DNA of 64,000 nucleotides. Origin: Streptomyces sp. NBC_01198. GTDB lineage: Bacteria > Actinomycetota > Actinomycetes > Streptomycetales > Streptomycetaceae. Location: the NCBI RefSeq assembly GCF_036010485.1, contig NZ_CP108568.1, forward strand, positions 4,843,001-4,907,000, written 5' to 3'. The translations under genes and the position numbers were made by a program. Each line of letters starts with the position of its first letter. Positions within the stretch are counted from its first letter, which is position 1. Of the stretch, positions 41,764 through 50,040 are shown one piece after another. The notes below the pieces were generated by a model. It was given only the letters and a program-made list of their open reading frames with translations. It did not search any database and was not told the origin of the DNA.

Positions 41764-42612
41764 ATGGCCGAGATCCCGACTCCCACCACCCCCGAGGGCA
41801 AAGAAGGCCTCGCCGCCCTGCTGGCGCAGCCGAACCGCGCGGTCGTCGCCCTCGACTTCGACGGCACGCTCGCCCAGATCGTGCCCGACCCCGAGCAGGC
41901 CCGCGCCCACCCCGGCGCGGTCCCGGCGCTGGCCCGCCTGGCGCCGCACGTGGCGGCCGTGGCGGTCGTCACCGGCCGCCCGGCCGGCGTGGCGGTCCGC
42001 TACGGCGGCTTCGCCGGTGTCGCCGCCCTCGACCACCTGGTCGTCCTCGGCCACTACGGCGCCGAGCGCTGGGACGCGCACACCGCCGGGATGCACAACG
42101 CCGGCGCGCATCCCGGCGTGACGGCGGTCCGCGCGGAGCTGCCCGGCTTCCTGGACCGCAACGGCGCCTGGCAGGGCACCTGGATCGAGGACAAGGGCGG
42201 CAGGGCGGTCGCCGTCCACACCCGCCGCACCGAGGACCCGGACGCCGCGTTCGAGGCGCTGCGCGCCCCGCTGTCCGAACTCGCCACCCACCACGGCCTG
42301 GTGGTCGAGCCCGGCAGGTACGTACTCGAACTGCGCCCGCCCGGCGTGGACAAGGGCGTGGCCCTGGCGGCGTATCTGCGCGAGGTGGACGCGGGCTGCG
42401 TCCTCTACGGCGGCGACGACCTCGGCGACCTCGCCGCCTTCGCCGCGGTGCACGAGCTGCGCGAACAGGGCCTGCCCGGCCTGCTGGTGGCCAGCGCGGG
42501 CGCCCCCGAGTCCCCGAAGGAACTGACCTCCCAGGCCGACCTGGTGGTGCCGGGCCCGGCAGGCGTGGTGGCGCTGCTCGACGCGCTGGCCGACGCGATC
42601 ACCCGGCCCTAG
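41764..42612 (+). CDS. otsB: Trehalose-6-phosphate phosphatase
   Basis: The product is 282 aa of the HAD superfamily. Motif I is ALDFDGTLAQI, motif II VVTGRP, and motif IV GGDDLGDLAAF, with the TPP-type cap containing VEPGRYVLELRPPGVDKGVAL. It produces trehalose. It converges on otsA, and the two TAG stops overlap within a single CTAG. Confidence 0.93.
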   Translation: MAEIPTPTTPEGKEGLAALLAQPNRAVVALDFDGTLAQIVPDPEQARAHPGAVPALARLAPHVAAVAVVTGRPAGVAVRYGGFAGVAALDHLVVLGHYGAERWDAHTAGMHNAGAHPGVTAVRAELPGFLDRNGAWQGTWIEDKGGRAVAVHTRRTEDPDAAFEALRAPLSELATHHGLVVEPGRYVLELRPPGVDKGVALAAYLREVDAGCVLYGGDDLGDLAAFAAVHELREQGLPGLLVASAGAPESPKELTSQADLVVPGPAGVVALLDALADAITRP

Positions 42613-44078
42613 CTCGCGTCGCCGTCCTCGGCCCGGGTCTCCTCGGCCCCGGTGTCCTCGGCCAGCGCGGTGACCTGGTCCAGAAACCACTGGGTCGGCG
42701 GCAGCGCGGTGGCCGCCGCCGCGAGCCGCTTGGTGCGGTCCGCGCGCTCGGCGTCCGGCAGGGTCAGCGCCGTGTTCAGCGCCTCGGCGGTGGCCCGGAC
42801 GTCGTAGGGGTTGACGACGATCGCGTCGTCGCCCAGTTCGGCGTAGGCGCCCGCCTCGCGGGACAGCACCAGGGCGACGCCGTTGTCGGAGACGACCGGC
42901 ATCTCCTTGGCGACCAGGTTCATCCCGTCCCTGATCGGGTTGACCAGCGCCACGTCCGCCAGGCGGTAGGCCGCGAGCGAGCGCGCGAAGTCGTCGTCGA
43001 CCTTGAGCAGCACCGGCTGCCAGTCGGCCGTGCCGAACTCCGCGTTGATCTCCGCCGCGACCCGGCCCACCTCCTCGGTGTACTCCCGGTAGACCGTCAG
43101 GTCCTGGCGCGACGGGTAGGCGAACGCCACATGCACCACCCGGCTGCGCCAGCCCGGATGGTCGGCCAGCAGCCTGCGGTACGCGTACAGGCCGCGCACG
43201 ATGTTCTTCGACAGCTCGGTGCGGTCCACCCGGACGATCAGCCGCCGGCCGGGCCCGGTCTCGGCCCGCAGCGCCGTCATCCGCTCGGCCACGTCGTCGC
43301 GGTGCGCGCGCTCACGCAGGAAGTCGCCGTCCGCGCCGAGGCCGTGCACGCCCAGCCTGGTCGTACGCCCGCGGTGCGTCACCGAGCGGCCGTCGTCCGA
43401 CACCGTCGCGCCCAGGATGTCGGCGCAGCACGCGGCGAAGGCGTCGGCCCACCGCCGGGTCAGGAACGCCGCCCGGTCCGCGCCCAGCACGCCTTCGAGC
43501 ACGGCGGCCGCGATGTCGTCCGGCAGCAGCCGGAAGTAGTCGGGCGGGGCCCACGGGGTGTGCGAGAAGTGCCCGATCCGCAGGTCGGGGCGGCGCTCCC
43601 GGAGCAGCGAGGGGACCAGCACCAGGTGGTAGTCCTGCACCAGTACCGAAGCCCCCGGCGCGGCCTCCTCAGCCAGAGCGTCGGCGAAGGCGGCGTTGTA
43701 CGCCTCGTAGGCCGCCCACTGGGTGCGGAAGTCGTCGTCGAAGGCGGGTTCGAGCGGGGTCTGGTAGAGCATGTGGTGCACGAACCACAGCACCGAATTG
43801 GCGACGTCGTTGTAGGCCGCATGGAAGACGTCGGGGTCGACGGCGATCATCCGCGAGCCGGGCTCGCCGACACCGCGCCGCACCGCCTCCCGGTCGCCTT
43901 CGGTGAGAGCCGCGCACACCCACAGCGAGGCGCTGTCCGACTCGATGGCGCTCAGCCCGGACACGACGCCGCCGCCCCCGCGTCTGCTGCGGAGCTCGCC
44001 GTCGTCCCCGACGCTGTAAGCCACCGGGCCGCGGTTGGACGCGACCAGGATTCGGGCAGCCCGCGATGATCCGTCCAT
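42609..44078 (-). CDS. otsA: Trehalose-6-phosphate synthase
   Basis: The product is 489 aa, GT20 family, retaining GT-B fold. RGPVAYSV with RRGGGGVVSGL binds UDP-glucose, and FVHHMLYQTP, VQDYHLVLVPSLLRE, GHFSHTPWAP, IVRVDRTELSKNIVRGLYAYRRLL and NPIRDGMNLVAKE are all canonical. It forms trehalose-6-P from UDP-glucose and glucose-6-P. ATG 44078 begins MDGSSRAARILVASNRGP. The glucosylglycerate synthase gene is 104 bp upstream on the same strand. Confidence 0.96.
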   Translation of the reverse strand: MDGSSRAARILVASNRGPVAYSVGDDGELRSRRGGGGVVSGLSAIESDSASLWVCAALTEGDREAVRRGVGEPGSRMIAVDPDVFHAAYNDVANSVLWFVHHMLYQTPLEPAFDDDFRTQWAAYEAYNAAFADALAEEAAPGASVLVQDYHLVLVPSLLRERRPDLRIGHFSHTPWAPPDYFRLLPDDIAAAVLEGVLGADRAAFLTRRWADAFAACCADILGATVSDDGRSVTHRGRTTRLGVHGLGADGDFLRERAHRDDVAERMTALRAETGPGRRLIVRVDRTELSKNIVRGLYAYRRLLADHPGWRSRVVHVAFAYPSRQDLTVYREYTEEVGRVAAEINAEFGTADWQPVLLKVDDDFARSLAAYRLADVALVNPIRDGMNLVAKEMPVVSDNGVALVLSREAGAYAELGDDAIVVNPYDVRATAEALNTALTLPDAERADRTKRLAAAATALPPTQWFLDQVTALAEDTGAEETRAEDGDAS

Positions 44079-44181
44079 ACGCCGAACCTTGCCACCCTGC
44101 GCCCGCCTCAAACCTCCCGGGGCGCCCGCGACCAGCCATCATCCCCGCCATCCGGGAAGGATCCGCGCCCTGGTGCCTGCG

Positions 44182-45171
44182 CTAGGCCGCCGGGCGGCGG
44201 AGGTATTCCGGGATGTGGCGCATCGGGGGGCGCTCCTCCGTGTCGACCGGGTACGTCGACGCCACGAAGCCCGACGACGCCCGGTCGTACTGCGTGAGCC
44301 GCGGGCGCACGAGGTGGCCGCGGGCCAGCCGAAGATGGGCGGTGCGGTAGATGGCCGCGGCCATCCGGCCGAGTGCCTGCTCGTCCTGGTGCCGGTGGTG
44401 GCGCACCCCGACGTCCACCTGCCCGAGCGCGTCGAGCCCGACAAGCTCCAGGGAGTCGACGAGCATCCCGAGCTCGACCCCGTATCCGACCGGGAAGGGC
44501 AACTGCTCCAGCAGCGAGCGCCGGGCGGCGTACTCACCCCCGAGCGGCTGCACGAAACCGGCCAGCCGCGGCCAGTGCAGGTTGAGCAGCGGGCGCGCGA
44601 CGAGTTCGGTGACGCGGCCGCCGCCCGCCGCGACGACGCCGCCGCCGGTCTCAAGCGGCCGGTCGTACATCGCCTTGACCAGGTGCAGGGACGGATCGGT
44701 GAGCAGCGGCCCGACGATCCCCGACACGAAGCGGGAGTCGAACTCCCGCAGGTCCGCGTCCACGAAGCACACGATCTCCCCGCTGGTGACCAGCAGCGAC
44801 CGCCACAGCACCTCGCCCTTGCCGGCCACCGCCGGCATCCGCGGCAGGATGGCGTCCCGCGACACCACCGTGGCGCCGGCGTCCGCGGCGACCCGGGCGG
44901 TGGCGTCCCTCGACCCGGAGTCGACGACGACGACCTCGTCCACCAGCGGCACGTCCGCCGTCATCAGGTCGCGGCGGATCACGCCGACGATCTCCCCGAC
45001 CGTGGCTTCCTCGTCGAGCGCGGGCAGTACCACACTGACCGTCCCCGCGGAACCCGCTGCCCGTTTTGCGGCCAGCAGCAGGTCAAGCGGCCGGTCGGCG
45101 GCCGACCAGGACCGGGTGGTCAGCCAGCGCTCCACCTCATCCAGCACGTGCGCGTCTCCCGTGTGATCCAT
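44182..45171 (-). CDS. gpgS: Glucosyl-3-phosphoglycerate synthase (GT81)
   Basis: The product is 329 aa with a GT-A fold. SVVLPALDEEATVGEIV begins the nucleotide-binding half, VVVDSGSRDATARVAADAGA follows, and the DxD is FVDAD (138-140). GEYAARRSLLEQLPFPVGYGVELGML and VRHHRHQDEQALGRMA are GpgS-specific. It makes glucosyl-3-phosphoglycerate, precursor of glucosylglycerate and of polymethylated polysaccharides in related genera. It sits with otsA, suggesting a shared compatible-solute role. Confidence 0.93.
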   Translation of the reverse strand: MDHTGDAHVLDEVERWLTTRSWSAADRPLDLLLAAKRAAGSAGTVSVVLPALDEEATVGEIVGVIRRDLMTADVPLVDEVVVVDSGSRDATARVAADAGATVVSRDAILPRMPAVAGKGEVLWRSLLVTSGEIVCFVDADLREFDSRFVSGIVGPLLTDPSLHLVKAMYDRPLETGGGVVAAGGGRVTELVARPLLNLHWPRLAGFVQPLGGEYAARRSLLEQLPFPVGYGVELGMLVDSLELVGLDALGQVDVGVRHHRHQDEQALGRMAAAIYRTAHLRLARGHLVRPRLTQYDRASSGFVASTYPVDTEERPPMRHIPEYLRRPAA

Positions 45172-45301
45172 CTCGCGGTTCGGACGACTATCTCAACAGC
45201 CGCCCTCGTCCGTTACAGTCTTGAACAACGCCTGTGCGCCCCGCATGCCGGGGTGCCACGGCAGGACAAACGCCCGGACCCCGCCGTCCGGTGCCATACC
45301 G

Positions 45302-45424
45302 CTCATCCAGAGGGGCAGAGGGAACGGCCCGTTGAAGCCCCGGCAACCCTCCCGCCGACCGCGAGGTCATGGTGGGGAAGGTGCCAATTCCGTCTTGTGG
45401 CGATTCCGCCGCGAGGAAGATGAG
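45302..45424 (+). ncRNA. SAM-I (S-box) riboswitch
   Basis: The element matches the SAM-I core. P1 is CTCATC (45302-45307) with GATGAG (45419-45424). GAGGGGCAGAGGGAACGGCCC, TGAAGCCCCGGCAACC and GGTGCCAATTCC are the invariant J and P2-P4 segments. It lies 19 nt upstream of the threonine-synthase-like start. P1 closes next to GAGGAGAAAGG, the probable Shine-Dalgarno region, so ligand binding could hide the ribosome site as well as affect transcription. Confidence 0.95.
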
Positions 45425-45443
45425 GAGAAAGGGCCTCGCCATC

Positions 45444-46754
45444 ATGGCTGTGCAGACCGACGCCGGCACCACCACCACTACCGACTCCGCCGCCCCGGAG
45501 ACCCCCGCCCCGTTCGGCCCCGCCGCCGCACTGTCCTGCCGTGAGTGCGGCACCCGCTTCCCGCTGAGCCCGGTGTTCGCCTGCCAGGAGTGTTTCGGGC
45601 CGCTGGAGGTGGCCTACGACCTGCCGCTGGGCGACCCCGAGGGCCTGCGCAAGCGGATTGAGGCGGGCCCCGCGAACATCTGGCGCTACGCCCCGCTGCT
45701 GCCGGTGCCCGCCGACGTCACCGAGAAGCAGAATCTCAACCCCGGCTGGACCAAGCTGGTCAAGGCCGACAACCTGGCGCGCGAGCTGGGCGTCACCGGC
45801 GGCCTGTACGTCAAGGACGACACCGGCAACCCGACGCACTCCTTCAAGGACCGGGTCGTCGCGATCGCCCTGGAGGCGGCCCGCACCTTCGGCCTGACCA
45901 CGCTGTCCTGCTCCTCCACCGGCAACCTGGCAGGCGCGGTCGGCGCCGCGGCGGCCAGGGCGGGCTTCCGCTCGTGCGTGTTCATCCCGCACGACCTGGA
46001 GCAGGGCAAGGTCGTGATGGCTGCGGTCTACGGTGGCGAAGTGGTCGCGATCGAGGGCTCGTACGACGACGTGAACCGCTTCTGCTCCGAGCTCATCGGC
46101 GACCCGATCGGCGAGGACTGGGGCTTCGTCAACGTCAACCTGCGGCCGTACTACGGCGAGGGCTCCAAGACGCTGGCGTACGAGATCGCCGAGCAGCTCG
46201 GCTGGCGGCTGCCGGACCAGCTGGTCATCCCGATCGCCTCCGGCTCCCAGCTCACCAAGATCGACAAGGGCCTCCAGGAGCTGATCAAGCTCGGCCTGGT
46301 CGAGGACAAGCCCTACAGGATCTACGGCGCCCAGGCCGAGGGCTGCTCGCCGGTCTCCGCGGCATTCAAGGCCGGCCACGACGTCGTACGCCCGGTCAAG
46401 CCGGACACCATCGCCAAGTCGCTGGCCATCGGCAACCCGGCGGACGGCCCCTACGTGCTGGACATCACCCGGCGCACCGGCGGCGCGGTCGAGGACGTCA
46501 CCGACGAGCAGGTCGTCGACGCCATCAAGCTGCTGGCCCGCACCGAGGGCATCTTCGCCGAGACGGCCGGCGGGGTGACCGTCGGCGTGCTCAGGAAGCT
46601 GATCGAGTCCGGGCAGCTCGACCCGGCCGCCGAGACCGTCGTGCTGAACACCGGCGACGGCCTGAAGACCCTGGACGCGGTGTCCCCGACCACCGGGCCG
46701 ACCGCGACCATCCGTCCCACCGTTGCCGCTTTCCGAGAGGCTGGCCTCGCATGA
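45444..46754 (+). CDS. thrC: Threonine-synthase-like PLP enzyme, possibly a sulfur-carrier-dependent homocysteine synthase
   Basis: The product is 436 aa. An N-terminal zinc ribbon (Cys 32, 35, 47, 50) precedes a fold-type II PLP domain with the lysine in GNPTHSFKDR (Lys135) and a phosphate-site loop CSSTGNLAGAVGA. O-phosphohomoserine is the substrate of the family. It is preceded by a SAM-I riboswitch and coupled (ATGA) to a MoaD/ThiS-like gene, a setting that fits methionine rather than threonine synthesis. Plain threonine synthase remains possible. The ATG at 45444 follows the riboswitch; earlier in-frame codons lie inside it. Confidence 0.9.
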   Translation: MAVQTDAGTTTTTDSAAPETPAPFGPAAALSCRECGTRFPLSPVFACQECFGPLEVAYDLPLGDPEGLRKRIEAGPANIWRYAPLLPVPADVTEKQNLNPGWTKLVKADNLARELGVTGGLYVKDDTGNPTHSFKDRVVAIALEAARTFGLTTLSCSSTGNLAGAVGAAAARAGFRSCVFIPHDLEQGKVVMAAVYGGEVVAIEGSYDDVNRFCSELIGDPIGEDWGFVNVNLRPYYGEGSKTLAYEIAEQLGWRLPDQLVIPIASGSQLTKIDKGLQELIKLGLVEDKPYRIYGAQAEGCSPVSAAFKAGHDVVRPVKPDTIAKSLAIGNPADGPYVLDITRRTGGAVEDVTDEQVVDAIKLLARTEGIFAETAGGVTVGVLRKLIESGQLDPAAETVVLNTGDGLKTLDAVSPTTGPTATIRPTVAAFREAGLA

Positions 46755-47026
46755 GTGCTTCCGTCCGTATCCCCACCATTCTCCGCACCTACACCGGCGG
46801 CCAGGCCGAGGTCCAGGCCGAGGGCGCGACGCTGGCCGCGGTGATCGAGTCGCTGGAAAAGAATCATGCGGGTATTTCCGCGCGGGTTCTCGACGACACC
46901 GGAAAACTCCGTCGTTTCGTGAACGTGTATGTCAACGATGACGATGTCCGCTTTTCCGAGGGTCTTGCCACGGTGGTCCCCGAGGGTGCCAGCGTCTCGA
47001 TCATTCCCGCCGTCGCGGGCGGCTGA
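46751..47026 (+). CDS. MoaD/ThiS-family sulfur carrier protein
   Basis: The product is 91 aa with a ubiquitin-like fold: VRIPTILRTYTGGQAEVQAEGATLAAVIESLEKNHAGISARVLDDTGKLRRFVNVYVNDDDVRF. It ends AVAGG, the Gly-Gly tail that MoeB/ThiF-type enzymes adenylate and convert to a thiocarboxylate. It is translationally coupled (ATGA) to the threonine-synthase-like gene and thereby under the same SAM riboswitch. It could donate sulfur directly to that enzyme's intermediate. A CysO-like role in cysteine synthesis is the alternative. Confidence 0.92.
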   Translation: MSASVRIPTILRTYTGGQAEVQAEGATLAAVIESLEKNHAGISARVLDDTGKLRRFVNVYVNDDDVRFSEGLATVVPEGASVSIIPAVAGG

Positions 47027-47080
47027 GCCGGCACCGTACCCGATCTGACGGGAATCCGCAGAGGCTCCGACGTTTAACTT

Positions 47081-47121
47081 GCGCCCCACCCGGGAACTGC
47101 TTTCGTCCCCGGGTGGGGCGC
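47081..47121 (+). terminator. Terminator hairpin after the thrC-moaD operon
   Basis: GCGCCCCACCCGGG (47081-47094) and CCCGGGTGGGGCGC (47108-47121) form a perfect 14-bp stem around a 13-nt loop, 55 bp after the moaD-like stop. There is no U-tract. Confidence 0.75.
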
Positions 47122-47471
47122 CCGCATGTGGGGCGGTAGTTGAACCGCTGTACAGTTGCCAGGGGCATGTGGCAACTCCCGGACACCGGTGTGCAGCGGT
47201 TGCGGCGATTTATCGCCAAAGTCGCCGGCGAAAAGCCCGCAACACCCTTTATGTCCGGTCCGAGTTGCCCTGCATTATCATTTTTTCCTAGGGTATTTCG
47301 GATCGGTCGCACCCAGAATTCTCGTCCAATTGACCTGTTGCAGACGGCATCCGTGCAGATACATTCAGCGGCGGTCGACGCGTTCCGGCGCACACCCCCT
47401 GCGGGGGTGAGGTCTGACCCGGGCCCGCGGAGCGCGGGGCCGCGATAGGGCCAGTAATAGGGGAGTTAGGA
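47122..47471 (+). promoter_or_regulatory. Cold-shock gene leader with candidate promoter
   Basis: The 445-bp gap between moaD and the cold-shock gene holds, after the terminator, no believable ORF. A promoter-like pair TTGCCC (47265-47270) and TAGGGT (47289-47294) with an 18-bp AT-rich spacer would give a leader of about 170 nt, the long untranslated region typical of cspA-type genes. A small hairpin GGCGA/TCGCC lies at 47204-47217 and a CTGTACAG palindrome near 47148. Confidence 0.4.
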
Positions 47472-47675
47472 ATGGCTCAGGGCACCGTCAAGTGGTTCAA
47501 CGCGGAGAAGGGCTACGGCTTCATCGCGGTCGACGGTGGTGCGGATGTCTTCGTCCACTACAGCGCGATACAGATGGACGGATACCGCACCCTCGAAGAA
47601 GGCCAGCGAGTCGAGTTCGAGATCTCGCAGGGTCAGAAGGGGCCGCAGGCGGACATGGTCCGGCTGGCCGGCTGA
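47472..47675 (+). CDS. Cold-shock protein (CspA family)
   Basis: The product is 67 aa, a single cold-shock domain. RNP1 (KGYGFIAV) and RNP2 (VFVHYSAI) are present, starting MAQGTVKWFNAEKG. It binds single-stranded RNA/DNA as a chaperone. It is monocistronic, with a long leader and a strong hairpin after the gene. It resembles the streptomycete ScoF/SC 7.0 proteins. Confidence 0.95.
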   Translation: MAQGTVKWFNAEKGYGFIAVDGGADVFVHYSAIQMDGYRTLEEGQRVEFEISQGQKGPQADMVRLAG

Positions 47676-47715
47676 TCGGCTCGGGCGCGTTCGGCCACCG
47701 ACGCGACGCCACCAC

Positions 47716-47745
47716 GAAGGGCCACCCCACCAGGGGTGGCCCTTC
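47716..47745 (+). terminator. Terminator hairpin after the cold-shock gene
   Basis: GAAGGGCCACCCC (47716-47728) and GGGGTGGCCCTTC (47733-47745) pair perfectly around ACCA. It begins 40 bp after the stop and is followed by ACCTTTCC. Confidence 0.8.
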
Positions 47746-47814
47746 ACCTTTCCCCGGGCACCCCTCCCGACCTCCCCGCCGCCCCCGGGCTCCCCTGCGC
47801 GGGAGCTGGCCCCT

Positions 47815-47947
47815 CAGGGGCGCGGGGAACTGCGCGACCAGCCCCCACCGGGGGCGCGGGTCGTCACCGCCCCAAAGGGGCTGTTGCTGTCGAAGACGGA
47901 CCACCGGCCGGTGGTCGGCTGAGCGCGCAGTTCCCCCGCCCCTGTCG
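47815..47947. repeat. Dispersed intergenic palindromic repeat, type II copy
   Basis: It runs from CAGGGGCGCGGGGAACTGCG through GGGTCGTCACC, CCAAAGGGGCTGTTGCTGTC and GAAGACGGACCACCGGCCGG to GAGCGCGCAGTTCC. The same blocks in the same order, inverted, form the 52740-52853 copy. The remainder of the 639-bp gap before groEL (47948-48100) holds GC-rich short repeats (CCCTTGCCGAAGGGG, CCCTCGCCGAGAGGG, CCCTGCCGAGGGGG) and no ORF I can support. Confidence 0.75.
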
Positions 47948-48110
47948 GGCACCCCCTTGCCGAAGGGGTACCGCACAGCCCCCGCGGCCAGCGGATGCAC
48001 CCCTCGCCGAGAGGGAAGCGCGCAACCCCCCGCGCCTCGGGGGAGGGCAACCCCCTGCCGAGGGGGCGGTGTCGGAACCTCCGCGCCCGGGGGTCAGGGA
48101 CCCCGAGGCG

Positions 48111-48173
48111 CTTGCACTCGCAGAGGGTGAGTGCTAATCATTGGCGTTAGCACTCTACGAGTGAGAGTGCCAC
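48111..48173. promoter_or_regulatory. HrcA/CIRCE operator array upstream of groEL
   Basis: Four CIRCE half-sites occur at exact 18-bp steps: CTTGCACTC (48111), GAGTGCTAA (48129), TTAGCACTC (48147) and GAGTGCCAC (48165), each 9 bp with 9-bp spacers. Two imperfect canonical operators (TTAGCACTC-N9-GAGTGCTAA orientation) can be read, sharing a perfect everted palindrome in the middle. HrcA represses groE genes through this element until heat shock. Confidence 0.85.
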
Positions 48174-48314
48174 TTGGACCGGGTCGGTGAGGCCCGCCCG
48201 GACGTCGGGAAGGAACCGGCGGCCGGCAGGCCGTCCGTCGCGGGCGCCAACACGGTCCGATCCACCGCCCCCCGCCTCGGTGGGGGAACCCCCAGTCCGC
48301 GGAGGACACTTCAC

Positions 48315-49937
48315 ATGGCTAAGATCATCGCGTTCGATGAGGAGGCGCGGCGCGGCCTTGAGCGCGGGATGAACCAGCTCGCCGACGCCGTTAAGGTCAC
48401 CCTCGGTCCCAAGGGCCGGAACGTCGTCCTTGAGAAGAAGTGGGGCGCCCCCACGATCACCAACGATGGTGTCTCCATCGCCAAGGAGATCGAGCTGGAG
48501 GACCCGTACGAGAAGATCGGCGCCGAGCTGGTCAAGGAAGTCGCGAAGAAGACGGACGACGTCGCCGGTGACGGCACGACGACCGCGACGGTCCTGGCCC
48601 AGGCCCTGGTCAAGGAAGGCCTGCGCAACGTCGCCGCCGGCGCCAACCCGATGGCCCTCAAGCGCGGCATCGAGAAGGCCGTCGAGGCCGTGTCCGCCGC
48701 CCTGCTCGAGCAGGCCAAGGACGTGGAGACCAAGGAGCAGATCGCTTCGACCGCCTCCATCTCCGCCGCCGACACGCAGATCGGCGAGCTCATCGCCGAG
48801 GCGATGGACAAGGTCGGCAAGGAAGGCGTCATCACCGTCGAGGAGTCGCAGACCTTCGGTCTCGAACTCGAGCTCACCGAGGGCATGCGCTTCGACAAGG
48901 GCTTCATCTCGGCGTACTTCGCCACCGACCTGGAGCGTATGGAGGCGTCGCTCGACGACCCGTACATCCTGATCGTCAACTCCAAGGTCTCCGCGGTGAA
49001 GGACCTGCTCCCGCTGCTGGAGAAGGTCATGCAGTCGGGCAAGCCGCTGCTGATCATCGCCGAGGACGTCGAGGGCGAGGCGCTGTCGACGCTGGTCGTC
49101 AACAAGATCCGCGGCACCTTCAAGTCCGTCGCCGTCAAGGCCCCGGGCTTCGGCGACCGCCGCAAGGCCATGCTCGGTGACATCGCCATCCTCACCGGTG
49201 GCACGGTCATCTCCGAGGAGGTCGGCCTCAAGCTGGAGAACGCCGGGCTCGACCTGCTCGGCCGCGCCCGCAAGGTCGTCATCACCAAGGACGAGACGAC
49301 CATCGTGGACGGCTCGGGCGACACCGACCAGGTCGCCGGCCGGGTCAACCAGATCCGTGCCGAGATCGACAACAGCGACTCGGACTACGACCGCGAGAAG
49401 CTCCAGGAGCGTCTGGCGAAGCTGGCCGGCGGCGTGGCCGTCATCAAGGCCGGTGCCGCCACCGAGGTCGAGCTCAAGGAGCGCAAGCACCGCATCGAGG
49501 ACGCGGTGCGCAACGCGAAGGCCGCCGTCGAGGAGGGCATCGTCGCCGGTGGTGGCGTGGCCCTGCTGCAGGCCTCCGCGGTGTTCGAGAAGCTGGAGCT
49601 CGAAGGCGACGAGGCGACCGGTGCCAACGCCGTGAAGCTCGCGCTGGAGGCCCCGCTCAAGCAGATCGCCATCAACGGCGGTCTCGAGGGCGGCGTCATC
49701 GTCGAGAAGGTGCGCAACCTGCCGATCGGCCACGGCCTGAACGCCGCGACCGGCGAGTACGTCGACATGATCGCCGAGGGCATCATCGACCCGGCGAAGG
49801 TCACCCGCTCGGCGCTGCAGAACGCGGCGTCCATCGCCGCGCTCTTCCTCACCACCGAGGCCGTCATCGCGGACAAGCCCGAGAAGGCGTCCGCTGCCGC
49901 CCCGGGTGGCATGCCCGGCGGTGACATGGACTTCTGA
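48315..49937 (+). CDS. groEL: Chaperonin GroEL, stand-alone copy (GroEL2 type)
   Basis: The product is 540 aa. It is a complete Hsp60: MAKIIAFDEEARRGLERGMNQLADAVKVTLGPKGRNVVLEKKWGAP at the start, VAGDGTTTATVLAQALVKEGLRNVAAGANPM for ATP, and a Gly-Met tail GGMPGGDMDF. No groES is adjacent, as expected of the second groEL locus in streptomycetes. The ATG at 48315 has GGAGGA 8 bases upstream, and the frame open to 48174 is untranslated leader. Confidence 0.97.
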   Translation: MAKIIAFDEEARRGLERGMNQLADAVKVTLGPKGRNVVLEKKWGAPTITNDGVSIAKEIELEDPYEKIGAELVKEVAKKTDDVAGDGTTTATVLAQALVKEGLRNVAAGANPMALKRGIEKAVEAVSAALLEQAKDVETKEQIASTASISAADTQIGELIAEAMDKVGKEGVITVEESQTFGLELELTEGMRFDKGFISAYFATDLERMEASLDDPYILIVNSKVSAVKDLLPLLEKVMQSGKPLLIIAEDVEGEALSTLVVNKIRGTFKSVAVKAPGFGDRRKAMLGDIAILTGGTVISEEVGLKLENAGLDLLGRARKVVITKDETTIVDGSGDTDQVAGRVNQIRAEIDNSDSDYDREKLQERLAKLAGGVAVIKAGAATEVELKERKHRIEDAVRNAKAAVEEGIVAGGGVALLQASAVFEKLELEGDEATGANAVKLALEAPLKQIAINGGLEGGVIVEKVRNLPIGHGLNAATGEYVDMIAEGIIDPAKVTRSALQNAASIAALFLTTEAVIADKPEKASAAAPGGMPGGDMDF

Positions 49938-49966
49938 TCCCGCCAGGGATCACCGTCCAGCACGCG

Positions 49967-50010
49967 AGGCGGCGCCCCCTTCCCCCTACCACGGGAAGGG
50001 GGCGCCGCCT
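49967..50010. terminator. Terminator hairpin after groEL
   Basis: AGGCGGCGCCCCCTTCCC (49967-49984) pairs perfectly over 18 bp with GGGAAGGGGGCGCCGCCT (49993-50010) around an 8-nt loop. It lies between groEL and the convergent lipoprotein gene and can serve both. Confidence 0.85.
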
Positions 50011-50040
50011 TGTCGTGCCGCCGATCGTACGCCGCCCGGG

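Noticed and set aside
47079..47448. Small ORFs between the moaD-like and cold-shock genes
   Set aside because: They cross a terminator hairpin and the promoter-like region, with no ribosome binding sites or recognisable protein pattern.
48174..48314. N-terminal extension of groEL in frame
   Set aside because: GroEL starts with MAKIIAFDE after a proper ribosome binding site; the extension covers leader sequence next to the HrcA operators.
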